The translations under genes were made by a program, and so were the position numbers. The notes beneath the pieces were generated by a model. That model searched no databases and was not told where the DNA came from. It saw only the letters and a program-made list of their open reading frames with translations. A stretch of DNA of 64,000 nt from Macrobrachium rosenbergii (taxonomy: Eukaryota; Arthropoda; Malacostraca; Decapoda; Palaemonidae): NCBI RefSeq assembly GCF_040412425.1, contig NC_089788.1, positions 69,701,220-69,765,219 of the forward strand. Reading direction: 5' to 3'. Positions 1 through 10,328 of this stretch are shown here, piece by piece. Within the stretch, counting starts at the first letter, position 1, and the number at the start of each line of letters is the position of its first letter.

Positions 1-1015
1 TGAAAGTTGGACAATCACTACAGTGTTTGGCTTTAAGTGTCACTACATTCACTTCATTCAGGAATTGGGTTACATGGGTTATTCACCAAATATCCATGGG
101 TCTGATGAGTGAGACCAATTTGGAGATGGGATTATGATAATTCACTGTGGCATTCCTTGTGGAGTGAAGAACAATACAATCCAACATTTGGCTTCACCTG
201 ATTTAATTTACTATTGTCAGATTCATGAGTCCACACTTCCTACCATTTCCCAAAAATGTTGGGTTCCATTTACTTAAAATGTTGGGTTTTAAAAATAGTC
301 ACAATTACCGACAGGAACACGTTCATTTGATCTAATCATAGTGATTGCAGCTTTGGTTGCCTTATCTTCATCCTCATTTCATTTAGAACTTGCATAAGCA
401 AAGTTGCATTAGGTTAGGTTAAGAGAGCAAAAAGAATTTTACTGCAAGCAGAATAATAAGGCCTAAATCTCATAGCATAGTGCTAAATACAATAGAGTGA
501 GTAGTTTTTTGAGGAAAAATTTGTCTAATAGATGGCTCTCTCCTTGATCTGTTACACTTATTGTCTAATGAAGTATATCTCATTACAGTTTATTGCATGT
601 TGAGAGAATTACAGCTAATCATCTTTAGTATTTACAGCATTGGCAAAGTTCCTCATTGGACGGGTCGATATCATACTCGGCTAGCACTCTGCTGGCCCAC
701 GTTCGACTCTCCGGCTGGCCAATGAAGAATTAGAGGAATTTATTTCTGGTGACAGAAATTCATTTCTCAGTATAATGTGGTTCAGATTCCACAATAAGCT
801 ATAGGTTCCGTTTCTAGGTAACCAACTGATTCTTAGCCCCGTAAAATAAGTCTAATCCTTCAGGCCAGCCCTAGGAGAGCTGTTAATCAGCTCAGTGGTC
901 TGGTTAAACTAAGGTATACTTAACAGCATTGGCAAATGAAACAAAGTACCCCAATGACTAAATTGTATCATATTTCTGTACATTATTATTATTAAATCTA
1001 CTAACAGTGCCTTAC
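1..1015. other. TBC1D23 intron 4 (partial), with one SINE-A copy
   Basis: AT-rich intronic sequence on the far side of exon 4. Apart from the SINE-A insertion at 648-922 and its duplicated target site I see no coding exon. The next TBC1D23 exon is not recognisable in either orientation. Confidence 0.6.
648..922 (+). mobile_element. SINE-A copy 1, full length, tRNA-like head
   Basis: About 275 bp that recur at 13449-13726, 31164-31344 and 60482-60765. The first 70 bp look tRNA-derived: an A-box-like segment near cattggacgggtcgat and a B-box-like gttcgactctcc. The tail ends in ctaaggtatactta. A perfect 14-bp duplication, acagcattggcaaa, flanks the element (634-647 and 923-936), the hallmark of target-primed insertion. 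It is oriented opposite to TBC1D23. Confidence 0.85.
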
Positions 1016-1220
1016 CTAGGTATATATTTTTCAAGTATTTCTTCGAAGCATATATAAATGTGATCCCTGGCCATTTTTGCTGCCAAGAGTGGTAACACAA
1101 TGTCAGCCCACAACAGCGAGGAATCATATTTGAGGTGCCTCGTTTTGCAGTAGTGAGTGAATATGGATTCGATATCACTGACAACAGAAACTTTATCCTC
1201 CTCTTCGTTACCGATTTTAT
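1016..1220 (-). CDS. TBC1D23: TBC1D23 coding exon 4 (TBC domain segment)
   Basis: The acceptor tttaattccag ends at 1221 and the donor GTAAGG begins at 1015. The exon encodes KIGNEEEDKVS, then SDIESIFTHYCKTRHLKY and FEEILEKYIPR. These match human TBC1D23 LDIESVITFYCKSRNIKY and FYAIMNKYIPRDC closely, including the central YCK-R--KY pattern; this is the strongest evidence for the gene assignment. The exon ends with the bases AG of the Arg codon in YIPR. The next exon, expected to encode the YHEPELCSYLD-like segment, is not visible between 1 and 1015 and should lie beyond the window. Confidence 0.92.
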
Positions 1221-1418
1221 CTGGAATTAAAAGGTTAAATAAGCAGTAGAAACGTACAAAGTTCAACAAGATGTTGTAAATAACAGCACTAAAACTGGAT
1301 AAAGTAACACATGCTACATTAAGTGACAAGCAGTATTTCATCTATTAACCTGACAAAAATAACTGAGGTAGCCGAACTTCCTAAAATGGCTTTACATAAA
1401 ATGGAAAAAATGTCTTAC

Positions 1419-1533
1419 CAACAAGAGCTTTGCTGTCAGCTCTTATGAGGCCCTGTTCTTGCAGATCAAAGATTTCATCAAACTGTGTAAAATTACTTAG
1501 CTTACTCTTTCCTCCCAAACAAGTATACCATAT
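1419..1533 (-). CDS. TBC1D23: TBC1D23 coding exon 3, directly beside a retroelement
   Basis: The minus-strand acceptor gcttttcag ends at 1534 and the donor GTAAGA starts at 1418. The frame reads IWYTCLGGKSKLSNFTQFDEIFDLQEQ, paralleling human [27 protein letters not shown]. The exon has 38 codons plus one base, completed by AT in exon 4 to give D. Only about 10 bp separate the exon from the edge of a repeat (1544 onward) shared with the DIRS-like element. The branch-point and distal polypyrimidine region of intron 2 are therefore repeat-derived. A spurious minus-strand ORF crosses the exon in another frame and was ignored. Confidence 0.85.
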
Positions 1534-1543
1534 CTGAAAAGCA

Positions 1544-1837
1544 AAAATGATATTTTAATGATAAAATAAGGTTTGTTCATACTTACCTGGCAGATATATA
1601 TATAGCTGTATTTCTCCGAAATCCGACAGAATTTCAAAACTCGCGGCACACGCAGTGTGGCCAGGTGGTTAGTACTCATTCCCGCCGCTGGGAGGCGGAA
1701 TCGGGAACCATTCCCATTTTCTATTCAGATTTTCTAGTGCCACTGTCTCAAGAGGGGAGGCGGGAGGGCACTAAAGTATATATATCTGCCAGGTAAGTAT
1801 GAACAAACCTTATTTTATCATTAAAATATCATTTTGT
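1544..1837. repeat. Compound hairpin unit at the left end of the DIRS-like element
   Basis: Bases 1544-1604 and 1770-1837 are near-perfect inverted repeats (both hold ttaatgataaaataagg and gttcatacttacctg, in opposite sense). The interior up to 1741 is an inverted copy of the element's right end (7756-7925). It could be a solo or non-autonomous derivative inserted next to the element, or a strand-transfer product of DIRS replication. Confidence 0.7.
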
Positions 1838-2289
1838 TCATGACACTTACCTGCCAGATATATATAGCTGAATCCCACCGTAGGGAGGTGGGAAGAGACA
1901 GAATAGGATTTAGGAAACAAATAAATGTAGGCGAATGACGCCTTGGTTCCTTACCTGTTAGCATAGCTGACTTCGAGGTTATCTGTCACCCAAGCCTGCT
2001 TCTGCTAATCCAGAGTCTCCAGCAAGGTAGGGACCTATAAAGCTGGAGAGATCCAGATGACCTGTCCAAGGGGCGTGACCACAATAGGACTAGATCATGT
2101 TACCATACAGAGAGGGAGAAGGAGCAACGACCAACCACCTGACCGCCCTATCTAAGGTAAAAGAACCTAGCATAGGCTAAAAAATTGGGATGTCCACCTC
2201 AATGGCCACCCAACAACCAGAAATAGACAACAACAAGATTAAAAATACTACCTAACCCCCTAAAGGATAGGATGAGTATTGCCTTCTTC

Positions 2290-3456
2290 TCCCAACATAG
2301 TGTCTGGCGGAAACGCACGGTCCCAGCGAAGAGCAGTCTTCAAATGTCGTCTTCACATCCCGCAAGTAATGCGGCGAACACTGAATTACTTCTCCAGAAG
2401 GTAGCACCAAGAATATCATTCAGAGACATATTCTTTTTGGAAAGCCATCGAAGTCGCGATAGCTCTAACTTCATGAGCTTTTACTTTCAGAAGTCTCATG
2501 TCACCTTCTAGGCAGGAGGAATGAGCCTCTCGAATAACACTTCTTAAAAAGAATGCTAAGGCATTCTTGGACATGGGAAGATCAGGTCTCTTCACCGAAC
2601 ACCACAGATTGTCCGATGAGCCTCTAGTATTCTTGGTCTTGGCTAAGTAGAACTTAAGAGCCCTGACAGGACACAAGACTCTTTCTGACTCTTGCCCAAG
2701 TATTTCCGTCAAACCTTTGATTTCAAAAGATTTGGGCCAAGGGTTTGAAGGATTCTCGTTCTTGGCTAAGAACAAAGGATTTAGGGAGCATACAGCATTA
2801 GGACCCCTAAAGCCAATATGTTTGCTAATAGCCTGCACTTCACTGATCCTCTTAGCTGTCGCCAGAGCCGTTAGGAAGACAGCTTTCCTCGTCACGTTTT
2901 TGAGGGAAGCCGAAGACAGAGGTTCAAAATTACTAGACATAAGAAACTTCAGGACAACATCCAGATTCCAAGAAGGTGTCCTGAGTTGAGGAATTTTGAC
3001 AGTCTCGAAGGATCTTAATAGATCGTGAAGATCCTTGTTATCGCACAAGTTCAGGCCTCTGTGCCTAAAAACTGCCGATAACATACTTCTATAGCCCTTA
3101 ATAGTCGAGACTGCCAGTTTATTCTTATGCCTAAGATAAAAAAGGAAGTCAGCTATTTGTGGTACAGAGGTCGTGGACGAGGAAACTCCTTTACTCCTGC
3201 ACCATCTTCTAAAAACAGACCACTTGTACTGGTAGACCGCATTCGAAGAAGGTCTCCTGGCATTGGCGATGGCCTTTGCCACAGATCTCGAAAAGCCTCT
3301 TGCTCTGGCCAACTTTGAGATAGTCTGAACGCAGTCAGACTCAGAGCGGAGAGGTTTTGGTGGAACCTCTTGAAATGCGGCTGCTTGAGAAGGTCCACCC
3401 TCAATGGAAGCGTTCTTGGAAAGTCCACTAGGAAGGACAGGGTCTCTGGAAACCAA
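2290..3456 (-). pseudogene. Tyrosine recombinase of the DIRS-like element, C-terminus frameshifted
   Basis: The longest intact reading frame of the element (3456-2416, 346 codons) has a helical N-terminal core-binding region (SNAVYQYKWSVFRRWC; STIKGYRSMLSAVFRHRG) and a catalytic domain. The first catalytic Arg sits in ATAKRISEVQAIS and the H-x-x-R box in KVKAHEVRAIATS. The frame stops just after FQKEYVSE. The remainder of the domain continues in two further frames (ILGATFWRSNS, then HYLRDV encoded near 2354-2377, which probably holds the nucleophilic Tyr). At least two indels therefore separate the active-site Tyr from the Arg/His residues. Confidence 0.87.
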
Positions 3457-3615
3457 TCCGCTGCTGGCCAGAAGGGGGCTATTAGAGTCATCCTTGCTCC
3501 TTCTGACGTTGCAAACTTCCTTATCACTTCTCCCAGGATCTTGAAGGGAGGAAAGCGTAAAGGTCGAGTCCTTTCAAGTCCCAGAGGAGGGCGTCTATGG
3601 CTAACGCTCCTGGGT

Positions 3616-4120
3616 CTAGGACAGGAGAGCAATAAAGGGAAGTCTTGCCGTCCTGGACGTGGCAAAGAGGTCCACTAGAGGACGTCCCCAAATTCTCCAC
3701 AACTCTAAACATACCTCCTTGTGAAGAGTCCACTCGGTCGGTAGCAGCTGATTTTGCCGACTGAGAAGGTCTGCTCGAATATTCTCCACTCCCGCAATGA
3801 ACCTCGTGAGAATAGTGACCCTTCGAGCATGAGTCCAGAGCAGGATCTCCTCGCAAGGATGAACAGGGAACAGATCGAGTACCCCCTGTTTTTTGAGGTG
3901 CGCTAGAGCTGTGGTATTGTCCGAAGTGACCTGGACAATTCTGCCTGCAACTTGGGCCAAGAATTGAAGAGCCAGAAAGATAGCACCCAATTCCTTGAGA
4001 TTTATGTGCCAGGACACCTGTTCCCCTCTCCAGGTGCCTGACACTTCCTCCCCTCCTAGTGTTGCTCCCCATCCTTCCCTGGACGCGTCGGGAAAACAAC
4101 ACTAGGTCGGGGCTCTGAAG
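3616..4120 (-). pseudogene. RNase H domain of the DIRS-like element
   Basis: The minus strand gives DASREGWGATLGG, WHINLKELGAIFLALQ and VTSDNTTALAHLKKQG, which supply the expected catalytic Asp, Glu and Asp of a DIRS RNase H. ENIRADLLSRQNQLLPTEW and PLVDLFATSRTARLP follow, a conserved stretch downstream of RNase H in this order. This block is one of the better preserved of the element. The continuation toward the recombinase (3153-3665) lies in another frame and contains MTLIAPFWPAADWFPETLSF, also typical of the link region. Confidence 0.82.
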
Positions 4121-5200
4121 GCGAAGAGAAACCCCTTCTGCAAGCTTCAAGGGGTCGAACCACCACTTCAGATGATCCTTGACAGAAGGAGATATCGTCA
4201 AAATCTCTTCCAGATTCTCCTTGTCCTCCAGTTCTCCGCCAAGAAAAACTGAGAGGTCTGAGATGGAGCCTCCCAGGGAAACAAACTTCTCCAGCGAGGA
4301 AATGGTCCCCAGCAAACTCATCCATTCCCTCACCGAGCATGTTTCTTTCCCTAGAAAGGACGAAAACTTTGCTTAAGCAAAGCCGTTGCCGTTCTCGGGA
4401 TGGAAAAGCTCGAAAAGCCACTGAATCCATCTGAATCCCCAGATAGACGATGGACTGCGTCGGGATCAGATGGGACTTTTCTTGGTTCACAAGAAGTCCC
4501 AGGGACTTCGTCCAAATTCAGTGTGAAAGTCAGGTCCTCCAGACACTTCTCCGAGAAGAGGCTCGTATGAGCCAGTCGTCTCAGGTAGAATGACACCCGA
4601 ACACCCGCCAGGTGAAGCCACCTCGCAACGTTTTTTCATGATCACCGTGAAGATCATGGGAGCGGTGCACAAACCAAGCAGAGAGCTCTGAACTGGAAGA
4701 CTCGTCCCCCCCAGCACAAATCTCAGGTACTTCCTTGATTGAGGATGAATGGGAACATGGAAACGCATCTTGTAAGTCCAGAGAGACCATCCAGTCCCTG
4801 GTCTTAAGGCCCCTAGAACCGACTGAGGCGTTTCCATCTTGAATCTGTCCTTTGAAATAAAAGCGATTCAAGACGCTTACATCTAGGACCGGTCTCCACT
4901 CTCCCGACTGTTTCGGGACTAAGAAAAGCCTGTTGTAGAACCCCGGAGAATCCAACTTCAGAACTTGTTCCACGGCTCTTTTTTCTAACAACTGCTCCAG
5001 GAGGTCCAAAAGAATCTGTTGCTTCTCTCGGTGGTAAGACGGCGACAGATCCCTGGGCGACGTGCAAAGGGGTGGAAACATGAGAAAGGGGATCTTGTAA
5101 CCTTTCTCTAAGACAGTTAGAGACCATGCGTCCGCCCCTCGTGTTCTCCAGGCTTCCGCAAAATAAAAAAGCCTGGCTCCTACAGGTGTCTGGAGGTGAA
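4056..5200 (-). pseudogene. Reverse transcriptase of the DIRS-like element, frameshifted
   Basis: Recognisable RT blocks on the minus strand are LVPKQSGEWRPVLDVSVLN and MVSLDLQDAF (4581-5081 frame; fingers and motif A, with the catalytic Asp in SLDLQDA). A second frame follows with HVPIHPQSRKYLRF and LGLCTAPMIFT (4487-4837), then SHLIPTQSIVYLGIQMDS (4056-4490 frame). The order is typical of DIRS RT. The YxDD catalytic box should fall near 4580. There the frame reads FYL and then shifts by one base inside the Asp codons, so the active site is lost. At least three frames are needed to read through the domain. Confidence 0.85.
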
Positions 5201-5224
5201 AGAAGTCACTTTTTTCCCCTAGGT

Positions 5225-7588
5225 TTAGAGGGGCCGCTCCTCTGGTGAAACCTCTTCCTCATGAGACGATCTAGAGGAAGAAGTTCCTCCACGAAAGGGC
5301 TTCTTCTTCCTGGTGGACAAAACTGAAGCAGACGAAGAAGAAGAAGGAGCTGGAGGATGTCTAGAAGAATGAGCCAACAGGTCTTGCGTGGCCTTCTCCT
5401 TAAGACTAGCGGAAATGTCCCGAATCAAGGACTGGGGAAACAGATGGTTGGACAAGGGAGCGAACAATAATTCTGCCCTTTGCGAAGGAGACAGACTTAG
5501 CAGTGAAGTCACAAAACAAGGCCCTCTTCTTTAAGAGGCCCGTACCAAAAGTGAGACGCCAGCTCTTCAGATCCATCCCTAACTGCCTTGTCCATACAGT
5601 TAAGGACACTAGAGAGCTCCCCAAAGTAATAGAGTCCGAGCTTGAAGCTTAAGATCTAAGGCTCCCAAGCACCAGTCCAAAAAAATTAAACACCTCCATG
5701 GTGCGGAAGAGACCTTTGAGATGATGGTCGGTCTCTGACAAGGTCCAAGAAACCTTAGCAGTAGGCAGATGAGACCTACGGGAGGTGTCGACAAGACTGG
5801 TAAAATCCCCTTGAGAAGAGGAAGGAACTCTAGGGCTGAGATCTTCTCCGTCTCATACCACATACCAGCCTTGCCTGAAAGCTTAGACGGAGGCACAGCG
5901 AAAGAGGTCTTGCCATGGGACTTCCGTTCCTCCATCCCACATGTTGACTTTCTTGAAAGCCCTCTTGGTCGCCAACGAAGAAGTCATCTTCAAAAATCCA
6001 GGAGCTCTCCTAGCTTTGGAGGAAGCTAGCTGAGAAGGAGGAGAAAGAGGAGCAAGGCTTAAACTTGTCCCGAACAAGTCCTTAAGCAAGCTGGTTAAAA
6101 CTTGGTAGTCCGAAGAAGAGGAAGCAGACGAGCTCGACTTCAGCAGGATCCGATTCCGGCAGAAACCTCCGCCACAGCCGGAGAAGCAAACCGAGTCACC
6201 CAACACTTTAGGGGAACGAAGGCCTTGAGGTCCAATCCGAAGAAGGATCTTCTTTCTCAGAAGAAACAGAATGCTCCGGAACGCCCTGAAGAGCAACCGA
6301 AGGAACGTCCTGAGGAGCGCCTGGAGAGCGTCCTGAAGAGCGTCGTCACAGGCGTCACGCCCAAAAACCGGAAGAGCGTCCTGAACAGAAGCGTCCTGAA
6401 GAGCGGCTACCGAAGCGTCACGGGAAGAAGCTCGCGAAGCGTCCTGTTGACGAGCGTCACGACGAGGAGCAAGAGAGCTAACAGGGCGACAAGGCGACGA
6501 CACAGGAGAAGGAGACGACGAAAGCGGAGCAGGAGAAGGAGACTTCCTTGATCTCTTGACAGGCAAAGTCAAGTCCTTGCGACGACGAGGAGCAGAGTCC
6601 TTCTCTGCAATAAGAGAAGACAACTGTCGCTGCATCTCCAACAAAATCTTCTTAGAAGGTGAAGAATCCTGTCTGGGAGGAGAGACAATCCTATGGGAAG
6701 ACGATGGGCGAGGGGACGCTTCTTCTTCCTCACAGGAGCAAGAAAAGTTCTCTCCATAGAGCGGCTGGGCGCCCAAACATCCTCATCAGACGAAATCCTA
6801 GACTTCTTCTGCGGTGGAAAGGCATCAAAATAACTAGCCGACGAAGAAGACTGACGAGCAGCGTCCTCTTGAACACAACTCCTCTTGAGAGGACGAGAGT
6901 CCTTACGAGAATTCCACCCCTTGCGCGGGGAGGACGCCTCGGAGGACGAAAAGCAGTCCTTGAGAATGCGCGCCGAAGCACGATCTCTGGCAGCCTGGGA
7001 AGCGACAACAGGAACTGCCGAAGGGACGTCAGATCGGTGGGAAGCCCCCGTAACCTTCTTGCGGCTTTCGACATGCCTTCTCCCTGAGTCCTGGGAGTCT
7101 GACAGCGGTCCAGGCCTAGAAGCATTATGGGGCCGATCTGACGCCCCCTCCACAACACTGGGGAGCACTACACTTCACAGCACTTTGGAGAGATGTCACT
7201 TTGTTCTCGAGCGCACGGATAGAACTCATGATCTGCGCCAGGGCCGAACCCTCCACAGACACAATATCAGGGCCCGAAGGCAAAACCACAGGGACAGGTG
7301 CAACATCAACTACGTTGGGATTATCAGGAGAGGAAATAACCTGACTCTTGCACACACTCCTGCAGGAAGACCTCCTAACCCTGTCACGCTCCAACTTGCG
7401 AACATACGAATCATAAGACTTCCAGCTCGCATCCGATAAAGGTTCACACTTACATCGATCATCTATAAGACAAACATGCCCCTACACCTCAAACAAACAG
7501 AGTGAGGGTCTACCTAAGCTTTTGGTAGCCTCACCTTACAATCACTCATACAACATACACGGAAACTAGCAGAACTAGAACCAGACAT
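5225..7588 (-). pseudogene. gag-like region of the DIRS-like element, frameshifted
   Basis: The minus strand opens at an ATG at 7588 with MSGSSSASFRVC, followed by the Cys-rich VDPHSVCLRCRG, a possible zinc-binding motif. An in-frame stop separates the two. A heptad-like stretch (IRALENKVTSLQSAV, near 7170) could be a coiled coil. Most of the rest is Ser/Arg/Pro-rich and has a run of imperfect RDAS/QDAS/QDAL repeats encoded at about 6280-6460. The open segments lie in different frames (for example 7125-7394, 6569-7168, 5883-6776, 5225-5512), so several indels have accumulated. Function as gag is inferred from position and composition; there is no strong domain signature. Confidence 0.65.
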
Positions 7589-7739
7589 AGTTAAAGAGAG
7601 GTCATAAGCAAAATCCACAACAATCCAGAAAAAGCGTGTGCCAATCCACAGTCCAAGAATCAAAACCAAAAGTCAAGAGAATACTTAAGTGGGAATAAGC
7701 AAGTTAACGAAATCCAGAGGCGGAGGTACTGTAACAGAT

Positions 7740-7927
7740 GTTAACAGTACCGTGACAGAGAAAATCTGAATAGAAAATGGGAATGGTTCCGATTCCAGCC
7801 TCCCAATGCGGGAATGAGTACTAACCACCTGGCCACACTGCGTGTGCCGCGAGTTTTGAAATTCTGTCGGATTTCGGAGAAATACAGCTATATATATATC
7901 TGGCAGGTAAGTGTCATGAACAAAATT
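7740..7927. repeat. Right terminal repeat of the DIRS-like element
   Basis: Inverted copy of 1571-1741. It ends outward in ctggcaggtaagtgtcatgaac, which also recurs inverted at 1830-1867. An ORF starting MSTNHLATLRV is present in both copies only because the repeat is shared. Confidence 0.8.
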
Positions 7928-9243
7928 TGCTTGTTAACGCAACCTTTCCACAATAGTTTTGGAGATTTAACTTCCACTGTTAATTCCTCTATACAGTACT
8001 GTAGAGTAACACTTTATTCCACAATAGACTCTTTTGTTTGATGTGCCTAACAAACAAAATGGCATTTCTAGGCTTTATTAATTTCTATTGTTTATCAGCT
8101 TTCCTGTATTCTTCTCCTTAGCTGAATCCCCTACATTCACAGCTAATGCTGGCTTGCCACTTCACAGACATTACTTCTCATCTTGATACTTCCCTTTGTA
8201 TTTCTCTACCTTTATACTCAAATTATACAATGTTTATTACTGTATAATATCTATACTTCTCTTTTGGTGCTTTGTCTTTCACTGATAATTCCTCTTAAAT
8301 ACTTTCGTTCACTATCAAGAGACCCAGTTTATTCTCAATAACTACATACCCTATGACACCAATGAACAGATAAAATGTCATAAATGGTTCAGGTGAGGCA
8401 CCAAAGTTACCTCCTCCAAATAGCAGCACTCATGAATAGGCTCAATGACCTCACAAAAGTGTCACTGCAACTTGGCCAGCTTGGGTTCTAACAGCATAAG
8501 ACTCCAGCCCCATCATATCCCTAGAAGGAGCCCCTCCCTCCCAAGAGAGAACAACAAACCAGCCTTCCCCAGTTATTCCTACAGTAAATGGGAATGTGGT
8601 GCACGGTCAGTTCCATCATTACCAATTGAACAGTCGTGAACCAAATATGACTTGCGAACAGAAACAAAATTCCAAACTGTTGCCACCTGTACCAAAGGAC
8701 TCACTATGATCAAAAACAGCAAAACTAGTAGAACCTACAGGAGAACGAGCACGAACGCAATCTTGCAAGAGCATATCTGAGGCTCTGGGCAAACCTCTTT
8801 CCACCGCGATGGGGATAAGCCCAAACACCCTTTGAAGGGAAGGTAAGAACTGCAGATCCTAGCCATATAATACAGGAAGAACAAAACTGGTGGGGATCCA
8901 AAATCAAAGAGGACATAAAGTGACCATACATTCACCCTTGGCTTTCACACCTTCTTTGCTAACTTTTCTTAGATGCTTCCATTTTGAGAGAGCATATACA
9001 ATGACATATATACAAATAACAGAAAGAAGATCCAAAAGGAAGTCAAGCAGAATGTAGCTAGTCATCTGTAAATGAAGGCAGCCAAAGAAAAAATACTTGT
9101 GATGACAATTGAGTGTGGGTTTAACACAACTCACCCACTGCTGCCAATCAATTACCTTGTTACCAAGTTTCAACAACCAATTTCAGCTCTTCACTAAAGA
9201 ATACTCCTATATGCAGTAAAGATATGGCTGTGCTAACTGATCA

Positions 9244-9282
<39 letters not shown>

Positions 9283-10228
9283 ATTCTGATAACAGGTTCT
9301 AAGCCAGCAGGGTGAGGATTAGCTAACTGGGACCCTCCTGTTTTTAGTAATATAATTACTTTGTACAGTTTAGAGTAAGAGGACTGACTGCTCACATCTG
9401 GTGTTTTTCTCTCACTCGTTTTGTCTCTCTTTCTCTGAGGCTAGCTGCAAACCACTAGTTCACTGACTACCAGGTCTAGCACTGTAAACACTGTGAATGT
9501 AGTGAATGCAAACACTAAATCACACAAGCAGGCTAAAAATAACTGAGCCTAAGGGTGAATCAGTATATCAAACCCTCACTCCACCATTTACGAAATCTTT
9601 CAGCCAACCAGCAAGTACTTTTAACTTCATCATATAATCAGTTCACTATGTAACCATACATTTGTTATCAGTAATGCCCAACCTAAAGTCTTTACTCAAT
9701 CTTGACTGAATACAAAGTGTCTGAGCTGATCACACAACATCACAGATGATGCATGTTCAGACAGTAGAGAGGTCGTGGTGTAAATTGGACAATGACTTCA
9801 CAAAAGTAAGTCAATTATAAAAAACAAAATGACAGCTGTATCACAACTAAAAATTAAAACCAAAAGCCTCAGATCTCAACTAAAAGCTGCTTTTCTATCA
9901 GATCTATATAAAAGCTATTATAAAACCATAAGTCAGATGACATTTTGAATTTTTATATCATCACAATGCATTGCACTTTAGCACTGCTGAACTTTTAATG
10001 AGATATATGAAAAAAACCTTAAAACTTCAAACACCATGAGTATTTTCATATTTGTTTGCATAACAATTTGTAAAAGCACTGTATATTGAAAAGCATAAAA
10101 ATTAATGTACAGTACAAGCGCATACTGTTTCCATTCAAATTTTTCACAACAAAACATTTTCAGATGCTTCATAAGAAATACTGTAAACCATAATCAAGCC
10201 GGTAGCAAAATAAAACATTCCTACATAC
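7928..10228. other. Remainder of TBC1D23 intron 2
   Basis: AT-rich intron between the DIRS-like element and exon 2. It contains one GA microsatellite (9248-9279). No coding exon or named repeat recognised. Confidence 0.5.
9248..9279. repeat. (GA)n microsatellite
   Basis: About 16 uninterrupted GA units; pyrimidine-rich on the TBC1D23 sense strand. Confidence 0.97.
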
Positions 10229-10328
10229 CTCAGCACGATGTTCCTCAGGTAAGATTCTGCCCCTGGTGATGCCAATAAGTTCTTGATCATCCACACCCTC
10301 ATGCAAGGCAGATTCTAAGGCCAAAAGC
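10229..10328 (-). CDS. TBC1D23: TBC1D23 coding exon 2
   Basis: The minus strand shows a good acceptor (ttttttcattgtag) ending at 10329, 100 bp of open frame and a GTATGT donor from 10228. The 33 complete codons read LLALESALHEG, then the motif GRILPEEHRAE, which matches the start of the TBC domain in human TBC1D23 (GRPLPADLRAK before VW). The next exon supplies IW. Entry is phase-matched to the TG left by exon 1, and exit is phase 0. The exon lies in AT-rich intronic DNA and has clearly higher GC than its surroundings. Confidence 0.85.

Larger units (their letters stand above)
1544..7927 (-). mobile_element. DIRS-like tyrosine-recombinase retrotransposon, degenerate, in TBC1D23 intron 2
   Basis: Reading the minus strand from about 7927 there are, in order, a gag-like region, a reverse transcriptase, an RNase H and a tyrosine recombinase, the gene set of DIRS-order elements, which integrate with a recombinase instead of a DDE integrase. 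Both ends carry inverted copies of one terminal sequence (1571-1741 against 7756-7925). Every coding region is shifted or stopped several times, so this copy cannot make its proteins. The left end is compound: a 290-bp hairpin-like unit (1544-1837) lies outside an inner terminus at about 1830-1870. No Dam-type methyltransferase domain was recognised. The element is transcribed in the same sense as the host gene. Confidence 0.85.

Noticed and set aside
411..428. Interstitial telomere repeat (ttaggttagg)
   Set aside because: Only two TTAGG units; no array.
648..720. A functional tRNA gene
   Set aside because: The tRNA-like head lacks a foldable cloverleaf with paired acceptor ends by eye and is part of a dispersed SINE.
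6102..7439. Long plus-strand ORFs rich in Arg
   Set aside because: Antisense shadows of the GC-rich gag-like region of the minus-strand DIRS-like element.
7814..8041. ORF starting MSTNHLATLRV, also present inverted at 1497-1679
   Set aside because: Both are the shared terminal repeat; no independent evidence of coding.
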